Both the position numbers and the translations under genes were made by a program. From Microcoleus sp. FACHB-61 (GTDB lineage: Bacteria; Cyanobacteriota; Cyanobacteriia; Cyanobacteriales; Microcoleaceae), in assembly GCA_014695295.1 (NCBI GenBank), contig JACJNY010000072.1, positions 1 through 52,164 on the forward strand: 52,164 nt of DNA. The letters run 5' to 3'. The notes under the pieces were generated by a model. It was not told the DNA's origin. It did not search any database and was given only the letters and a program-made list of their open reading frames with translations. Below are positions 7,691 through 16,492 of the stretch, one piece after another (within the stretch, counting starts at the first letter, position 1; the number at the start of each line of letters is the position of its first letter).

Positions 7691-8728
7691 ATGGTTACAA
7701 CGTTAGACGATACAAAACGGGCTGCGATCGGCGAAAGATTGGCAGACTTGAAAGCCTTTCAAAGTTTAATTATCTCGAACGATCAAAAGCTAATAGATGC
7801 CTGCCCTGATGAAGATGTTCGCAAGCGTCTCCAGAATATGCTTGAGGATGACCAGAAAAACTTGGGCATTATAGAGACGGTGATCGTCCAATACGGCATT
7901 CAAGCTGAACCTAGTGCTGCGACCAACATATTTATTCCGCAGTTTGAGAAGATGATGTCAGGCGATGAGTTTACGTATTATCAGAAACTCATGCACCACG
8001 AACTGATGAAGCATGGTCAAGCCATGAGTGGAATCATTATTCACAAAGCCGCTCAGAAGGTGGGAGCTGATATTGAAGTGGCAATTGGGCCTTTGAATAC
8101 CGTCAACTTTGAGGGTCGCGCTCACCAAGAACAACTCAAAGGAATGCTCGAGCTGGTGGGTGTCCGCGAAATGACTGGTAAAGACGCCGACCAGGGACTC
8201 TGGGCACGGGTACAAGATGGGGTTGCTGCATTGTCGGGTGTAGTTGGCAGCATAACCACCCAAAACACTGACAAACAAGATATGAACATCCAGACCCTCA
8301 TCCGGCTGGATCACAACAAGACGAATACCATTTTCACCGAAATCGGAGCTACTAAAGACCCTCAAAAGCTCCAAGAGTATTTCGGGCAACTCTACAAAGA
8401 TTTGTTGGTACACGCTCAAGCTGAAGAAGAAGTTGTCTATCCGAAAGTTCGCTCCTTCTACGGTGATGACAACACTCAAGAGCTGTACGATGAGCAAGCG
8501 CAAATGAAGCAGGTGCTCGATGAAATTAAGGCTATGGACCCCACTAATGCCGACGAATTTAGATCGAGAATTAAAGACCTGATGGAGGCGGTTGGCGACC
8601 ACATTCGTCAAGAAGAATCCACGATGTTTGCGGCGATCGACAAGAATTGCAGCGACGCTCAAAAAGAGCAAATGGCAACTGAATTCAAAGCTGCCAAGAG
8701 CAAGCTTCAGCAAGAAATGGCAGCCTAA
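7691..8728 (+). CDS. Hemerythrin HHE domain protein (second paralogue)
   Basis: A 345-residue paralogue of the minus-strand gene at 831-1880, alignable end to end (shared blocks include IVQYG, RAHQEQLKG, EYFGQLYKDL and EQMATEFK). The C-terminal HHE domain has His in RLDHNK, His/Glu in LVHAQAEEEVVYP and His/Glu in DHIRQEEST, consistent with a di-iron site. The N-terminal half is again a helical ferritin-like bundle. ATG 7691 follows a GAGGAAG ribosome-binding box by 9 nt. Function could be O2/NO sensing, iron storage or oxidative-stress defence; the sequence does not decide. Confidence 0.85.
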   Translation: MVTTLDDTKRAAIGERLADLKAFQSLIISNDQKLIDACPDEDVRKRLQNMLEDDQKNLGIIETVIVQYGIQAEPSAATNIFIPQFEKMMSGDEFTYYQKLMHHELMKHGQAMSGIIIHKAAQKVGADIEVAIGPLNTVNFEGRAHQEQLKGMLELVGVREMTGKDADQGLWARVQDGVAALSGVVGSITTQNTDKQDMNIQTLIRLDHNKTNTIFTEIGATKDPQKLQEYFGQLYKDLLVHAQAEEEVVYPKVRSFYGDDNTQELYDEQAQMKQVLDEIKAMDPTNADEFRSRIKDLMEAVGDHIRQEESTMFAAIDKNCSDAQKEQMATEFKAAKSKLQQEMAA

Positions 8729-9215
8729 TTGCAATAACAGCCAACCCTCTCATTACAAGACAAAGCATTGCCCGCTAAGCGACTCGATGGCTTTTTATTG
8801 AGAGTGGAGCTGATTCTGCAATAAGAGAATAGCTTTTTAGCTCCCACACTCTAGCAAAGCGCGATCGCCATAACAGCAGCTTCTAAACAGAAGTTCCTCC
8901 TTGAGGGGAACTTCTGTTTAGAAGAAAAAAAGTGTGGTTAACAACTTAAACCAGGACAAGAGGTAGATAGGTCTTGCTAATTTTAAATGGATACAAATAA
9001 CTCGCCGAGGGAATTGAACTGCCAGCGATTTAAAAAGAAAAATTTGTATGTTAAATTACATTTAAATTTAACATTACCTCTCCTATTAGACACAGCATTA
9101 GCTCAAATATGACAACCTCTTAGTCAGAGAAGAGGAGAAGTTTAGGGTTTTAGTATCAGGTTCAGGTAATAGGGTAGATTGCGCTTCACAATACATGATC
9201 ATTTGAGTTTTAACC
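8729..9215. other. Intergenic region after the hemerythrin-like gene
   Basis: Contains a HIP1 site and the 18-bp perfect inverted repeat described separately, then AT-rich sequence that should hold the promoter of the downstream SDR. No convincing ORF. Confidence 0.5.
8880..8924. repeat. Perfect 18-bp inverted repeat (hairpin)
   Basis: CTTCTAAACAGAAGTTCC (8880-8897) pairs perfectly with 8907-8924 around a 9-nt loop. On plus it is followed by an A-run rather than a T-run, so it is not a canonical terminator for the hemerythrin-like gene. It may instead stabilise the mRNA 3' end or act as a bidirectional barrier. Confidence 0.65.
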
Positions 9216-10331
9216 ATGAATTCCTATATAGATAATCAGAATCCTCTTATTCTTTTTGCAGTTGGCGTGGGTGCTTTGCTCGTCGTGCTTTGGGTGGTGC
9301 GATCGTGGCGCGAACGTCAATACGATCTCACAGGCAAGACGGTGCTGCTTACGGGTGGTTCTCGCGGCCTTGGTTTGGTTATGGCACGCCAGTTGGTGCA
9401 GCAAGGAGCGCGTTTGGCAATTTGTGCCCGCGATCGCGCAGAGATCGAAAGGGCGCGTGTCGATCTGGAGCAGTGCGGTGGAGAGGTGCTGACAGTTCCC
9501 TGTGATGTGACCGATCGCTCCCAGGTTGACCAGATGGTGCAGCAGGTGCGCGATCGCTTCGGTCAGATCGATATCCTCATCAACAATGCAGGCACCGACC
9601 TTGTGGGGCCAATGGACGTATTGACGATGGAGGACTACGACGACTTGATGAAGCTGCATTTCTGGGCACCGCTATACACTACTTATGCGGTTTTCCCCGA
9701 AATGCGTCAACGACAGGCTGGACGCATCGTTAATATCTCTTCCATCGGCGGCAAGGTAGTTTCCCCGCATATGTTGGCCTATTGCGCCAGCAAATTTGCC
9801 TTAACCGGTTTCTCGGAAGGGATGCGGACAGAACTGGCAAAGGACGGGATTGCTGTCACAACGGTATGTCCGGGTTTCATCCGCACAGGCGTGATAGACC
9901 ACGGTATGTTCAAAGGTCAGCACCGCAAGGAGTTTACCTGGTTCAGCATTGCTGATTCCTTGCCCTTGATCTCGACGAGTGCCGAAAAGGTTGCTCGTGA
10001 AACCATTGCTGGATTTCGACGGGGTGATGCAGAGGTAATTGTGCCACTTTGGACTTGGTTTAGTGCTAGACTCTATGCTCTTTTTCCAGGGCTTTCTACC
10101 ACTGCGATCGGTTGGTTAAATCGGTTGTTACCTGGAACAGGTGGCATTGGTACCGAACGCGCTTTTGGAAAAGACAGCCACTCATCTTTATCGCCTTCGG
10201 TGTTAACCTTTTTGAGTGACAAAGCCGCACGGCAAAACAATGAGATTGGGGGCCAAGAGCAACCGGATGGCGATCGCATCCCTGAGCGATCGAGCTACCA
10301 ATCATCTGTGTCCAACGGTGAGGATGGGTGA
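9216..10331 (+). CDS. Membrane-anchored short-chain dehydrogenase/reductase
   Basis: A 371-residue classical SDR preceded by one N-terminal transmembrane segment (about residues 10-28). The NAD(P) loop TGGSRGLG is at about 46-53, the NNAGT motif at about 126, the active-site Ser in NISSIGGK and Tyr-x3-Lys in AYCASKFAL; the fold then continues into a family-typical PGFIRTG loop. The C-terminal 70 residues are hydrophilic and variable. Substrate unknown; sterol/retinol-type or lipid-carbonyl reductases have a similar anchor. The aldo/keto reductase gene follows at 101 nt with its own ribosome-binding site. Confidence 0.85.
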   Translation: MNSYIDNQNPLILFAVGVGALLVVLWVVRSWRERQYDLTGKTVLLTGGSRGLGLVMARQLVQQGARLAICARDRAEIERARVDLEQCGGEVLTVPCDVTDRSQVDQMVQQVRDRFGQIDILINNAGTDLVGPMDVLTMEDYDDLMKLHFWAPLYTTYAVFPEMRQRQAGRIVNISSIGGKVVSPHMLAYCASKFALTGFSEGMRTELAKDGIAVTTVCPGFIRTGVIDHGMFKGQHRKEFTWFSIADSLPLISTSAEKVARETIAGFRRGDAEVIVPLWTWFSARLYALFPGLSTTAIGWLNRLLPGTGGIGTERAFGKDSHSSLSPSVLTFLSDKAARQNNEIGGQEQPDGDRIPERSSYQSSVSNGEDG

Positions 10332-10431
10332 GCCGAAAGTGCGCGGTTCTCTTTCACAAGAGGCTACGCGATCGGCGCGATCGTCCAATGCTGTTAATAC
10401 AAAAGCAATAGCTGCAAAACAAGGAGAACAG

Positions 10432-11394
10432 ATGTCAGAAAGTACGTCAAACTCAGAAATGGTATACCGAACTCTTGGCAGCACAGGAGAGAAAGTTTCC
10501 GCGATTGGATTGGGTGGTTGGCACATCGGATTGAAGTATGTTGATGAGCAACTGGGTATCCGGATTGTTCGCACTGCGATCGACCGTGGCATCACCTTCA
10601 TGGATAACAGTTGGGATTACAACGGTGGAGCCAGCGAAATTCGCATGGGAAAAGCTCTCCGCGATGGCTACCGAGACAAAGTGTTCCTGATGACGAAAAT
10701 TGACGGTCGCTCCAAGAAAGAAGCCACAAGACAGCTAGACGAATCACTGCAACGCCTGCAAGTTGATTGCATCGATCTCGTCCAGCACCACGAAATCCTC
10801 CGGTTCGAGGACCCGCATCGAGTTTTCGATCCAGAAGGGGCAAATGTCGCCTTAATTGAGGCGCGGGAAGCTGGCAAACTCCGATATATTGGCTTCACCG
10901 GACACAAAGACCCCCAGATTCATCTGCATATGCTGGAAGTTGCAGCCAGTTATGGGTTTAAGTTTGATGCGGCTCAGTTGCCGCTGAATGTCATGGATGC
11001 ACACTACCGAAGCTTTGCGAAGCTGGTTGTGCCAGAACTGGTTAAACAGGACATCGGCATTCTTGGCATGAAAAGCATGGGAAACGGGATTTTGTTACGG
11101 TCAAATACGGTAACGCCAATTGAGTGTCTGCACTATGCGCTGAATCTACCTACATCGGTTGTGGTTACGGGAATTGACAGCATGGAGATTCTCGATCAAG
11201 CGTTTGAGGCGGTGCGGACGTTCCAGCCAATGAATGACGAGCAGGTGCGATCGCTGTTAGCAAAAACAGCAGAAGCAGCATCGCGCGGCGAGTTTGAGCC
11301 ATTCAAAACTTCATCAATTTTCGACAGCACTGCCCAGAATCTAGATTGGCTGGGAGAAGAGCCACAGCGCGTCCAGCAACTGATGCCAACGTGA
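10432..11394 (+). CDS. Aldo/keto reductase
   Basis: A 320-residue AKR-superfamily protein. The catalytic tetrad is visible as Asp58, Tyr63, Lys89 and His119 (in DNSWDYN, MTKID and VQHHE). The NADPH-dependent reduction of an aldehyde or ketone is expected; substrate not predictable. The frame is open further upstream into the SDR gene, but ATG 10432 is preferred because AAGGAG (10421-10426) stands 5 nt before it and family homology starts at YRTLGSTGEKVSAIGLGG. Likely co-transcribed with the SDR. Confidence 0.87.
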   Translation: MSESTSNSEMVYRTLGSTGEKVSAIGLGGWHIGLKYVDEQLGIRIVRTAIDRGITFMDNSWDYNGGASEIRMGKALRDGYRDKVFLMTKIDGRSKKEATRQLDESLQRLQVDCIDLVQHHEILRFEDPHRVFDPEGANVALIEAREAGKLRYIGFTGHKDPQIHLHMLEVAASYGFKFDAAQLPLNVMDAHYRSFAKLVVPELVKQDIGILGMKSMGNGILLRSNTVTPIECLHYALNLPTSVVVTGIDSMEILDQAFEAVRTFQPMNDEQVRSLLAKTAEAASRGEFEPFKTSSIFDSTAQNLDWLGEEPQRVQQLMPT

Positions 11395-11798
11395 TCGCAG
11401 AACACTCTACGGTGAACCAGTCTAGTGCGGAGTCCGCGATCGCTAATCGGCATCAACACCATCGAAGAATTTGGGGAATGGGATGAAGTCTATGCGATCA
11501 CACAGGAAACGATGCAGCAAGGGAACGGTGCTGCACGGTAACGGGATCTTTACAAGCGCACTGGTTCATTAGAGGGTGTGGTTGATTTTGTTGTTCGAGA
11601 GACTGCAAAAGGAACGACGGCAGTTTAGGGGTTAGAGAGGGAGAGGGCTGAGATTAAGGCGCTGTATGAGCCGAGACTTTCTAATCGCTATGGCACAGGA
11701 TTTCCTGCAAGACTAATGTTTCAGTCTATTCACTGAAAGGCGTGTTAGGCTGAAAAAGTCCCTCTTTCGCTGGTTTCATTGTTAGCAGGTTGCCATGT
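11395..11798. pseudogene. Gene-remnant spacer after the aldo/keto reductase
   Basis: Holds several short coding-like fragments without a full gene. Positions 11411-11443 are a near copy (3 differences in 33) of the 3' end of the esterase gene at 13525-13557 and, read on minus, encode the same AI.DSALDWFT ending. Positions 11446-11541 on plus read IGINTIEEFGEWDEVY... to a TAA, and about 11551-11628 on plus read YKRTGSLEGVVDFVV... to a TAG. Neither plus-strand fragment is recognised. The region looks like the scar of deletions. Confidence 0.5.
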
Positions 11799-12572
11799 AT
11801 GTCAGACGATCTAAACCTTGAAGAACGATTGTATAGAACCTGGGTTCAGTATTTAATCGACGGTAGTCGTAGAGAATTTGCAGGTCTTGTTGTAGATGGT
11901 GAATTACGTTTAGTTGAATCTGATGAGTATAGAAGCAGCTATTTCCACTATGCTAAAGCTGTAGTTTATTTGCCTCACGCTAGCCATCGATTCATACTTG
12001 ACAATAAAGACTTTGAAGAAGAGATTAGAAATTCACTTTGGTTTATTTTGCAGGGAAACATTCCTTGCATTGAAGATGAATTTCAGATAGATTTAGTTAC
12101 TAAATTACTGGATATAGAGCCGGACTGGAGGAAAACAATAAAGTATCTAATAGCTAATTCTAAAGACCTTAATCAAGGACTTATAACAGAAAAAGCTTTT
12201 GCTAAAAAAGATCAAGAAGCTATTATTTACAATGAAATAAAGTTTGCTTCTAATGCAGAAATAAGAATTGCACAAGAGTTAGAGGCAAAAAAGGTGCTAT
12301 TCTTCCCACTTCCTCTAGCTGTAAGACGTGAAACAGGAAATAACTATAAAGATCACCGTGAAGTTGACTTTTTGGTTTGTCTAGATGGAATATGGGGTAT
12401 TTTAGAAGTTTCTTACCATCCTGATAGATACGAAAAAGATGCTGAGAAGGATGCTTGGTTTAAAAAATCAGGGATACTTTGTATTGAGCATCGTTCTGCT
12501 GAAAGGTGTTATAACCAACCCAAAACGGTGGTAGCAGAGTTTTTAGATATTCTATCTAAGCACAAAAGATAG
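11799..12572 (+). CDS. PD-(D/E)XK nuclease-like protein
   Basis: A 257-residue, AT-rich gene unlike its neighbours in base composition. The C-terminal half matches the restriction-endonuclease-like core in outline: SNAEIRIAQEL (Glu154 in the first helix), FFPLPL, REVDFLV with Asp190 and GILEVSYH with Glu203, followed by a Cys/His-containing strand. The usual Lys of ExK is replaced by Ser/Val here, so activity is uncertain. No methylase or other defence gene is adjacent. The frame also opens at TTG 11790, but ATG 11799 is preferred. Low G+C suggests horizontal acquisition. Confidence 0.55.
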   Translation: MSDDLNLEERLYRTWVQYLIDGSRREFAGLVVDGELRLVESDEYRSSYFHYAKAVVYLPHASHRFILDNKDFEEEIRNSLWFILQGNIPCIEDEFQIDLVTKLLDIEPDWRKTIKYLIANSKDLNQGLITEKAFAKKDQEAIIYNEIKFASNAEIRIAQELEAKKVLFFPLPLAVRRETGNNYKDHREVDFLVCLDGIWGILEVSYHPDRYEKDAEKDAWFKKSGILCIEHRSAERCYNQPKTVVAEFLDILSKHKR

Positions 12573-12725
12573 TCTGGATATCGCGACTACCTGTGATAGG
12601 GCGAGGTAGTGCGATCGCATATCCTGTAAATTGCGTTTGCTGCGTCAATCCAACATCTGCTTTTTGCCAACATTTATACCATGTCTGCGATCGCGCAGCC
12701 AACTTTGTAGGTTAGGTTGAGGGAT

Positions 12726-12758
12726 GAAACCCAACTCAAGGTTTGTCTGTTGGGTTTC
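12726..12758. repeat. GAAACCCAAC inverted repeat
   Basis: GAAACCCAAC (12726-12735) faces GTTGGGTTTC (12749-12758), a palindromic repeat type common in cyanobacterial spacers. It lies between two convergent genes and could stop transcription from either side. Confidence 0.55.
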
Positions 12759-12818
12759 GCTACTTAAGTGCTTATAAATTCGTGGAAAGAGCCAACGCTA
12801 TTTACCTTAACAGGCGTG

Positions 12819-13481
12819 TCATCCCTGCACAATCTGGTTCGCTGCTTCGACTAAATCACTAGCGATTATCTCTGGTTGCGGGTAAACACCGAGATAGTCC
12901 TTCTCCTCCTTATTAATGAAAGCAGTTCGCAAACCAGCGCAGGCGGCACCTGCAATATCCCAGGCATGAGCAGCAACCATCCAGACATCGCCCTCGACAT
13001 CCTGCTTCGCCAAGGCGTAGACATCCGGGTGGGGCTTCGTCTTCCCGATCGCATCACAGGAGAAGATGCTGGCGAAGTATTCAAGAGCATTGGCTCGTTC
13101 CAGCAGCTTGTGGGTGGAGTCCTCACTGCCGTTGGTGAGGGCAACTACCTTCCAGCCTGCTGTCGTTAGAAGCCGAAAAGCTTCTAAAGCCTCGGGCTGT
13201 GGCTCCAGTTCGGAGAAAGCGTTCACTATATGCGATCGCTCCTGAGCATCTGCCTCAATGCCCAGCACTTTGAGCGTCCGAGGTAGTTCAGCCTCTAGGA
13301 CTTCCTTGAGCGGTCGGTAGCTGCCTGCATGGGAGAGGGCGAAGGCATCCCGTAAGGTTTGGGCAAACCAGAGTTCGAGAGCATGAGGGGGCCCACCCAG
13401 CTCTACCAATCTCTGGCGGGGCTTCTCCAAACTGAAGCAGGTGCCGATGATGTCGAATACTACAGTGCCTTTTGTGTTCAT
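12819..13481 (-). CDS. Haloacid dehalogenase type II-like HAD hydrolase
   Basis: A 220-residue protein of the HAD superfamily, L-2-haloacid-dehalogenase branch. Motif I is VFDIIGTCF (Asp10), motif II LTNGSEDS (about 115-122), motif III Lys in GKTKPHPDVY (about 147-156) and motif IV AAHAWDIAGA, which matches the dehalogenase pattern SxNxWDxxGA apart from the first Ser/Asn. It would hydrolyse a 2-haloacid or a phosphate ester; the true substrate is unknown. It is transcribed with, or after, the esterase (37 nt spacing on minus). Confidence 0.82.
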   Translation of the reverse strand: MNTKGTVVFDIIGTCFSLEKPRQRLVELGGPPHALELWFAQTLRDAFALSHAGSYRPLKEVLEAELPRTLKVLGIEADAQERSHIVNAFSELEPQPEALEAFRLLTTAGWKVVALTNGSEDSTHKLLERANALEYFASIFSCDAIGKTKPHPDVYALAKQDVEGDVWMVAAHAWDIAGAACAGLRTAFINKEEKDYLGVYPQPEIIASDLVEAANQIVQG

Positions 13482-13518
13482 TGAGGGTTGATAATTTGGA
13501 TTCTACGGGAATACCCCG

Positions 13519-14346
13519 CTACGCGGTGAACCAGTCCAGTGCCGAGTCCACGATCGCAGGGGGAATTGTGTGGGGGCCGTCGAACTCCCGATAAACCACA
13601 TCGTAGCCAGCACCCCGCACCTGTCGCACTATCTTACGGCTACAAGGATCGATCGGTAAAACAGAGTCTCGCGTGCCGTGCGAGATGAACAGACGCGGTT
13701 CTCCAAGCTGTGAAGCTGGTGCCATAAACCCCGGCGAGAACGCTATGACATGGGTGAACAAGTCGCCGTTGGTGATGCCGACACTTAGCGCATAGGAAGC
13801 CCCGTCCGAGAAGCCCTCGATCGCAATGCGGGTAGGGTCTACAGCGTAGCGGCTGAACGTCTGCGCCAGCGCCTGGTCAATCAAGGCGATATCGGGGCCG
13901 TACCCACCGACCAGCACATCCCACGTCTGGCGGCGCGAGGCAGGTGCCAGCAGGATGAGTCCAGTGGCATCGGCGAGGTTTTGGAACGGAGTCAGACCGC
14001 CGCGTGCGTCGCCGCCTGCGCCGTGCAGCATCACCACCAGCGGTGCGGGTTGGGAAGCTTGGTAATTTTTAGGCACGTAGAGGAGTCCGTCGCGCTTGGT
14101 GGAAAGTCCCAACGGTTGCAGACCGGTTGGTGCCGTTCCTGTAGGCTGCGTGGGTCGTGCCAGCAGGCGTCCGTTTATAGATGCCTGATCCTTATTCTGT
14201 GGTTTGTCTGTTCTCATTGATGTAATTGTCTCCATAGAGTTGGTGGTACAGGCTGATCCCATCGCCCCAGTCATGCCTACCAAAAACATTCCAAGTAGGT
14301 GCCTTCGGCTTAATCGCGAACCGATGTCGCTTTTCTGCTTCAGCAT
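13519..14346 (-). CDS. Exported esterase, PHB-depolymerase/phospholipase-carboxylesterase type
   Basis: A 275-residue alpha/beta hydrolase from ATG 14346. The N-terminus has twin arginines (SRRHLLG), a hydrophobic stretch and a lipobox-like GSAC, suggesting Tat export and possibly lipid anchoring. Catalytic residues: oxyanion MLHGAGG, Ser in GFSDGAS, Asp in HGTRDSVLPID and His in DGPHTIPP. The fold resembles the esterase D/PHB-depolymerase/feruloyl-esterase group. An upstream in-frame ATG at 14406 would bury the Tat signal and is rejected. A 33-bp near copy of its 3' end lies at 11411-11443. Confidence 0.8.
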   Translation of the reverse strand: MLKQKSDIGSRLSRRHLLGMFLVGMTGAMGSACTTNSMETITSMRTDKPQNKDQASINGRLLARPTQPTGTAPTGLQPLGLSTKRDGLLYVPKNYQASQPAPLVVMLHGAGGDARGGLTPFQNLADATGLILLAPASRRQTWDVLVGGYGPDIALIDQALAQTFSRYAVDPTRIAIEGFSDGASYALSVGITNGDLFTHVIAFSPGFMAPASQLGEPRLFISHGTRDSVLPIDPCSRKIVRQVRGAGYDVVYREFDGPHTIPPAIVDSALDWFTA

Positions 14347-14855
14347 GATGCCCTTGCTTCTCCTGTTGTGAAAAGTGAATTTTTCTCCCGGCACCAATGA
14401 GAGCAAATGGCATCTTGCAGTGGATAAGCAAACTGTTCTCGATTAGCCATACTCAGCCTTCCTTAATTTTATTAAAAGTTAGATAATGATGGCTCTTGGC
14501 TCTACCAAACAAGATTAACAGCTAGTGTTTTTTACAACGTCTTTCTCAGGTAGGAGCGTAAAGCAAAGGCGACTGTATTCGTTTTTTCAAAGTGACTTCA
14601 TAATAGCTTGTGTCATCAGTAGGATGAGGTGAAAATGGTAATCGAGATAGCGTTAAGAAGAAAAGAATTGCTCAGTAAGAATTTAAGCTTGAGTACGTTG
14701 AATGCAGGTTGAAGCAAAAGCCTTGAAACTCTGGCTTTCGATAAGTATTTCACCGCAGTTGTGGCTGATGGTAATAGGTTCTGAAGTCAGTGGAAGTGGA
14801 AGGGGAGAGATTGATACCGCAGTAATTGTTTAACAGATTCACGGAGAAATTAGAA
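14347..14855. other. Intergenic region between esterase and the interrupted small gene
   Basis: No firm gene. A 25-codon ORF at 14635-14712 on plus (MVIEIALRRKELLSK..., with GAGG nearby) is too short to support. Presumably contains divergent promoters. Confidence 0.4.
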
Positions 14856-15251
14856 ATGAGTAACGTATCCAGGCCAAATCCAGCAAGTGAGCCAAGTCAA
14901 GAAGTTGGCGCATCTCAACAGGCTCAACTTTTTGCACCCCCCAATGCGGGTGGAAGTGCTGTTTTAGATGCCAACATTGCCGCAGGAACCAGCACAAACC
15001 CATAGGGAGAAGCGATCGCTCATCCCATCGCCTCCAATTTCTCATCCGCAGCCGGAACAACAGGTGATGCCAAAACTGCTGGATCTTCAACCATTGCAGG
15101 CTCTTATTCGGTAGATGGCGAGCAGACGGAAAAAGGTGTCGTTAATCTTCACAACAATCCAGACGTACCCGCTAGCGATGCTCAAGGAATGCTACCCGAT
15201 ACTGACGCAATTAAACTTCCAATCGATTCTGAAGTCAATCATCAAGAGTAA
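14856..15251 (+). pseudogene. Small disordered protein gene interrupted by an in-frame TAG
   Basis: From ATG 14856 (GGAG box 9 nt upstream) the frame runs 49 codons to TAG at 15003-15005, then continues without any other stop for 81 codons to TAA at 15249-15251. Both halves have the same low-complexity hydrophilic style (first half MSNVSRPNPASEPSQEV..., second half ending LPIDSEVNHQE), so they were one 130-residue protein. The simplest reading is a recent point nonsense mutation, for example CAG to TAG; readthrough is possible but unsupported. Function not recognised; the composition resembles stress-type disordered proteins. It lies upstream of a high-light-inducible gene. Confidence 0.7.
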
Positions 15252-15448
15252 GAGTTCGGGATTGCCTCCCCTAGTTTACCGATATTGTCGGTAAACAAGG
15301 ATACTTTTTCTGTGCCAATATTATTAATTGTTGAGCATTACAAATCCAATCTTTAGATATAGATAGAATTTAAGTCTAATGGTAGACCATACCAGCCAAT
15401 CTACTCGATACCATGAAAGCGGAACAGGATAATTGAGAACTACTCACT

Positions 15449-15667
15449 ATGAACAATACAACGAAGAATACAACAATCAATACCGATCGAGTCCCTACGG
15501 TCACTCCGGCTTACAACGGTGCCGATCGCAATGCCTGGATTTTTGGTTGGAACCCACAGCAAGAGCTATGGAACGGGCGTCTAGCAATGCTGGGTTTTGT
15601 CGCCTATCTTCTTTGGGATATGGCTGGTTATAGCGTTCTTCGGGATGTACTCCACCTCGCTCGCTAG
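15449..15667 (+). CDS. hli: High-light-inducible protein (Hlip/Scp)
   Basis: A 72-residue single-helix member of the chlorophyll a/b-binding family. The signature ELWNGRLAMLGF (residues about 39-50) supplies the Glu/Asn/Arg chlorophyll ligands and is followed by one membrane helix ending AGYSVLRD. Hlips bind chlorophyll and carotenoid and protect photosystem assembly under high light and other stresses. The hydrophilic N-terminal extension is longer than in the smallest Hlips. The DUF4383 gene follows at 98 nt on the same strand, suggesting shared stress expression. Confidence 0.92.
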   Translation: MNNTTKNTTINTDRVPTVTPAYNGADRNAWIFGWNPQQELWNGRLAMLGFVAYLLWDMAGYSVLRDVLHLAR

Positions 15668-15765
15668 GAGTTGAATTGTCAGTTACAAGCTGTTTGTGTT
15701 TCTCTAACAGCAGTAAAACACTTGTTTAGTCCACACCAAAAATTTTTGAAAATCAAAATACTGCC

Positions 15766-16221
15766 ATGAAAACATCAACATCTTCAAATTCCTCAATTAG
15801 TTACGGTGCTCTGAGTTTAGGTCTCCTTTTCTTGTTACTTGGCTTGGCTGGGTTTCTGCCTGCTTTTGTCGTTCCCTCTGAGAACTTTACCTCCCAACCA
15901 GGCTTTGGCTATATATTCGGGGTATTCCCCACCAACTATTTTCATAATGCAATTGGCATTTTAGTGGGTGTTTGGGGAATTGCTGCATTTACTAGCTTAA
16001 GCGGGTCAATTGTGTTCACTCGCATCTTCGCTATCCTTTATGCAGCAGGTGCAATTTTAGGATTGCTGCCATTTGCGAATACCTTGTTCGGGCTGACACC
16101 ACTTTTTGGAAATAATATCTGGCTCAATGCTATTACTGCTGCGTTCGCTTTTTACTGCGGATTTGTGAAGTCAGCAGAAATCAGTATGCAGAGTTCATCG
16201 AGTGCTCAAGCTAGCGTGTAA
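15766..16221 (+). CDS. DUF4383 four-helix membrane protein
   Basis: A 151-residue protein with four hydrophobic segments (about 14-35, 63-80, 88-105 and 118-136). The pattern GLLFLLLGLAGFLP ... FGVFPTNYFHNAIGILVGVWG ... GLTPLFGNN is typical of DUF4383. Function unknown. It follows the Hlip gene and ends at a good terminator, so both probably form one stress-related unit. Confidence 0.85.
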   Translation: MKTSTSSNSSISYGALSLGLLFLLLGLAGFLPAFVVPSENFTSQPGFGYIFGVFPTNYFHNAIGILVGVWGIAAFTSLSGSIVFTRIFAILYAAGAILGLLPFANTLFGLTPLFGNNIWLNAITAAFAFYCGFVKSAEISMQSSSSAQASV

Positions 16222-16312
16222 CTAGAATAGTTTCTCGAACTAGAGAAAGGGTTCTCATGTTTACAACTGGAAATTATTTCTTCGGCACTCTTTGGCACTG
16301 ATTATATGATGC

Positions 16313-16342
16313 AGAAGTAGTCTCACAAGGACTACTTCTTTT
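16313..16342 (+). terminator. Terminator of the Hlip-DUF4383 unit
   Basis: AGAAGTAGTC (16313-16322) pairs with GACTACTTCT (16330-16339) around a 7-nt loop, followed by TTT. Confidence 0.78.
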
Positions 16343-16492
16343 ACACTGGTTTCAGTAACAAGGATTCTAGGAGCTTCTATGCTATTTAACCTTTGAGCCT
16401 AATCTCTCTACACATTCGATTAAGCGATCGCGTCTTCTACCCCAAAGCCCATTTCTCTATACCTCGAAAAAAATGAGCGAACGGTGAGCGAT

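Noticed and set aside
7958..8734. 258-codon minus-strand frame opposite the second hemerythrin-like gene
   Set aside because: Fully antisense to a gene with clear homology to its paralogue; no ribosome-binding site.
10216..10431. N-terminal extension of the aldo/keto reductase frame
   Set aside because: Overlaps the SDR gene and lies upstream of a strong AAGGAG and the family N-terminus.
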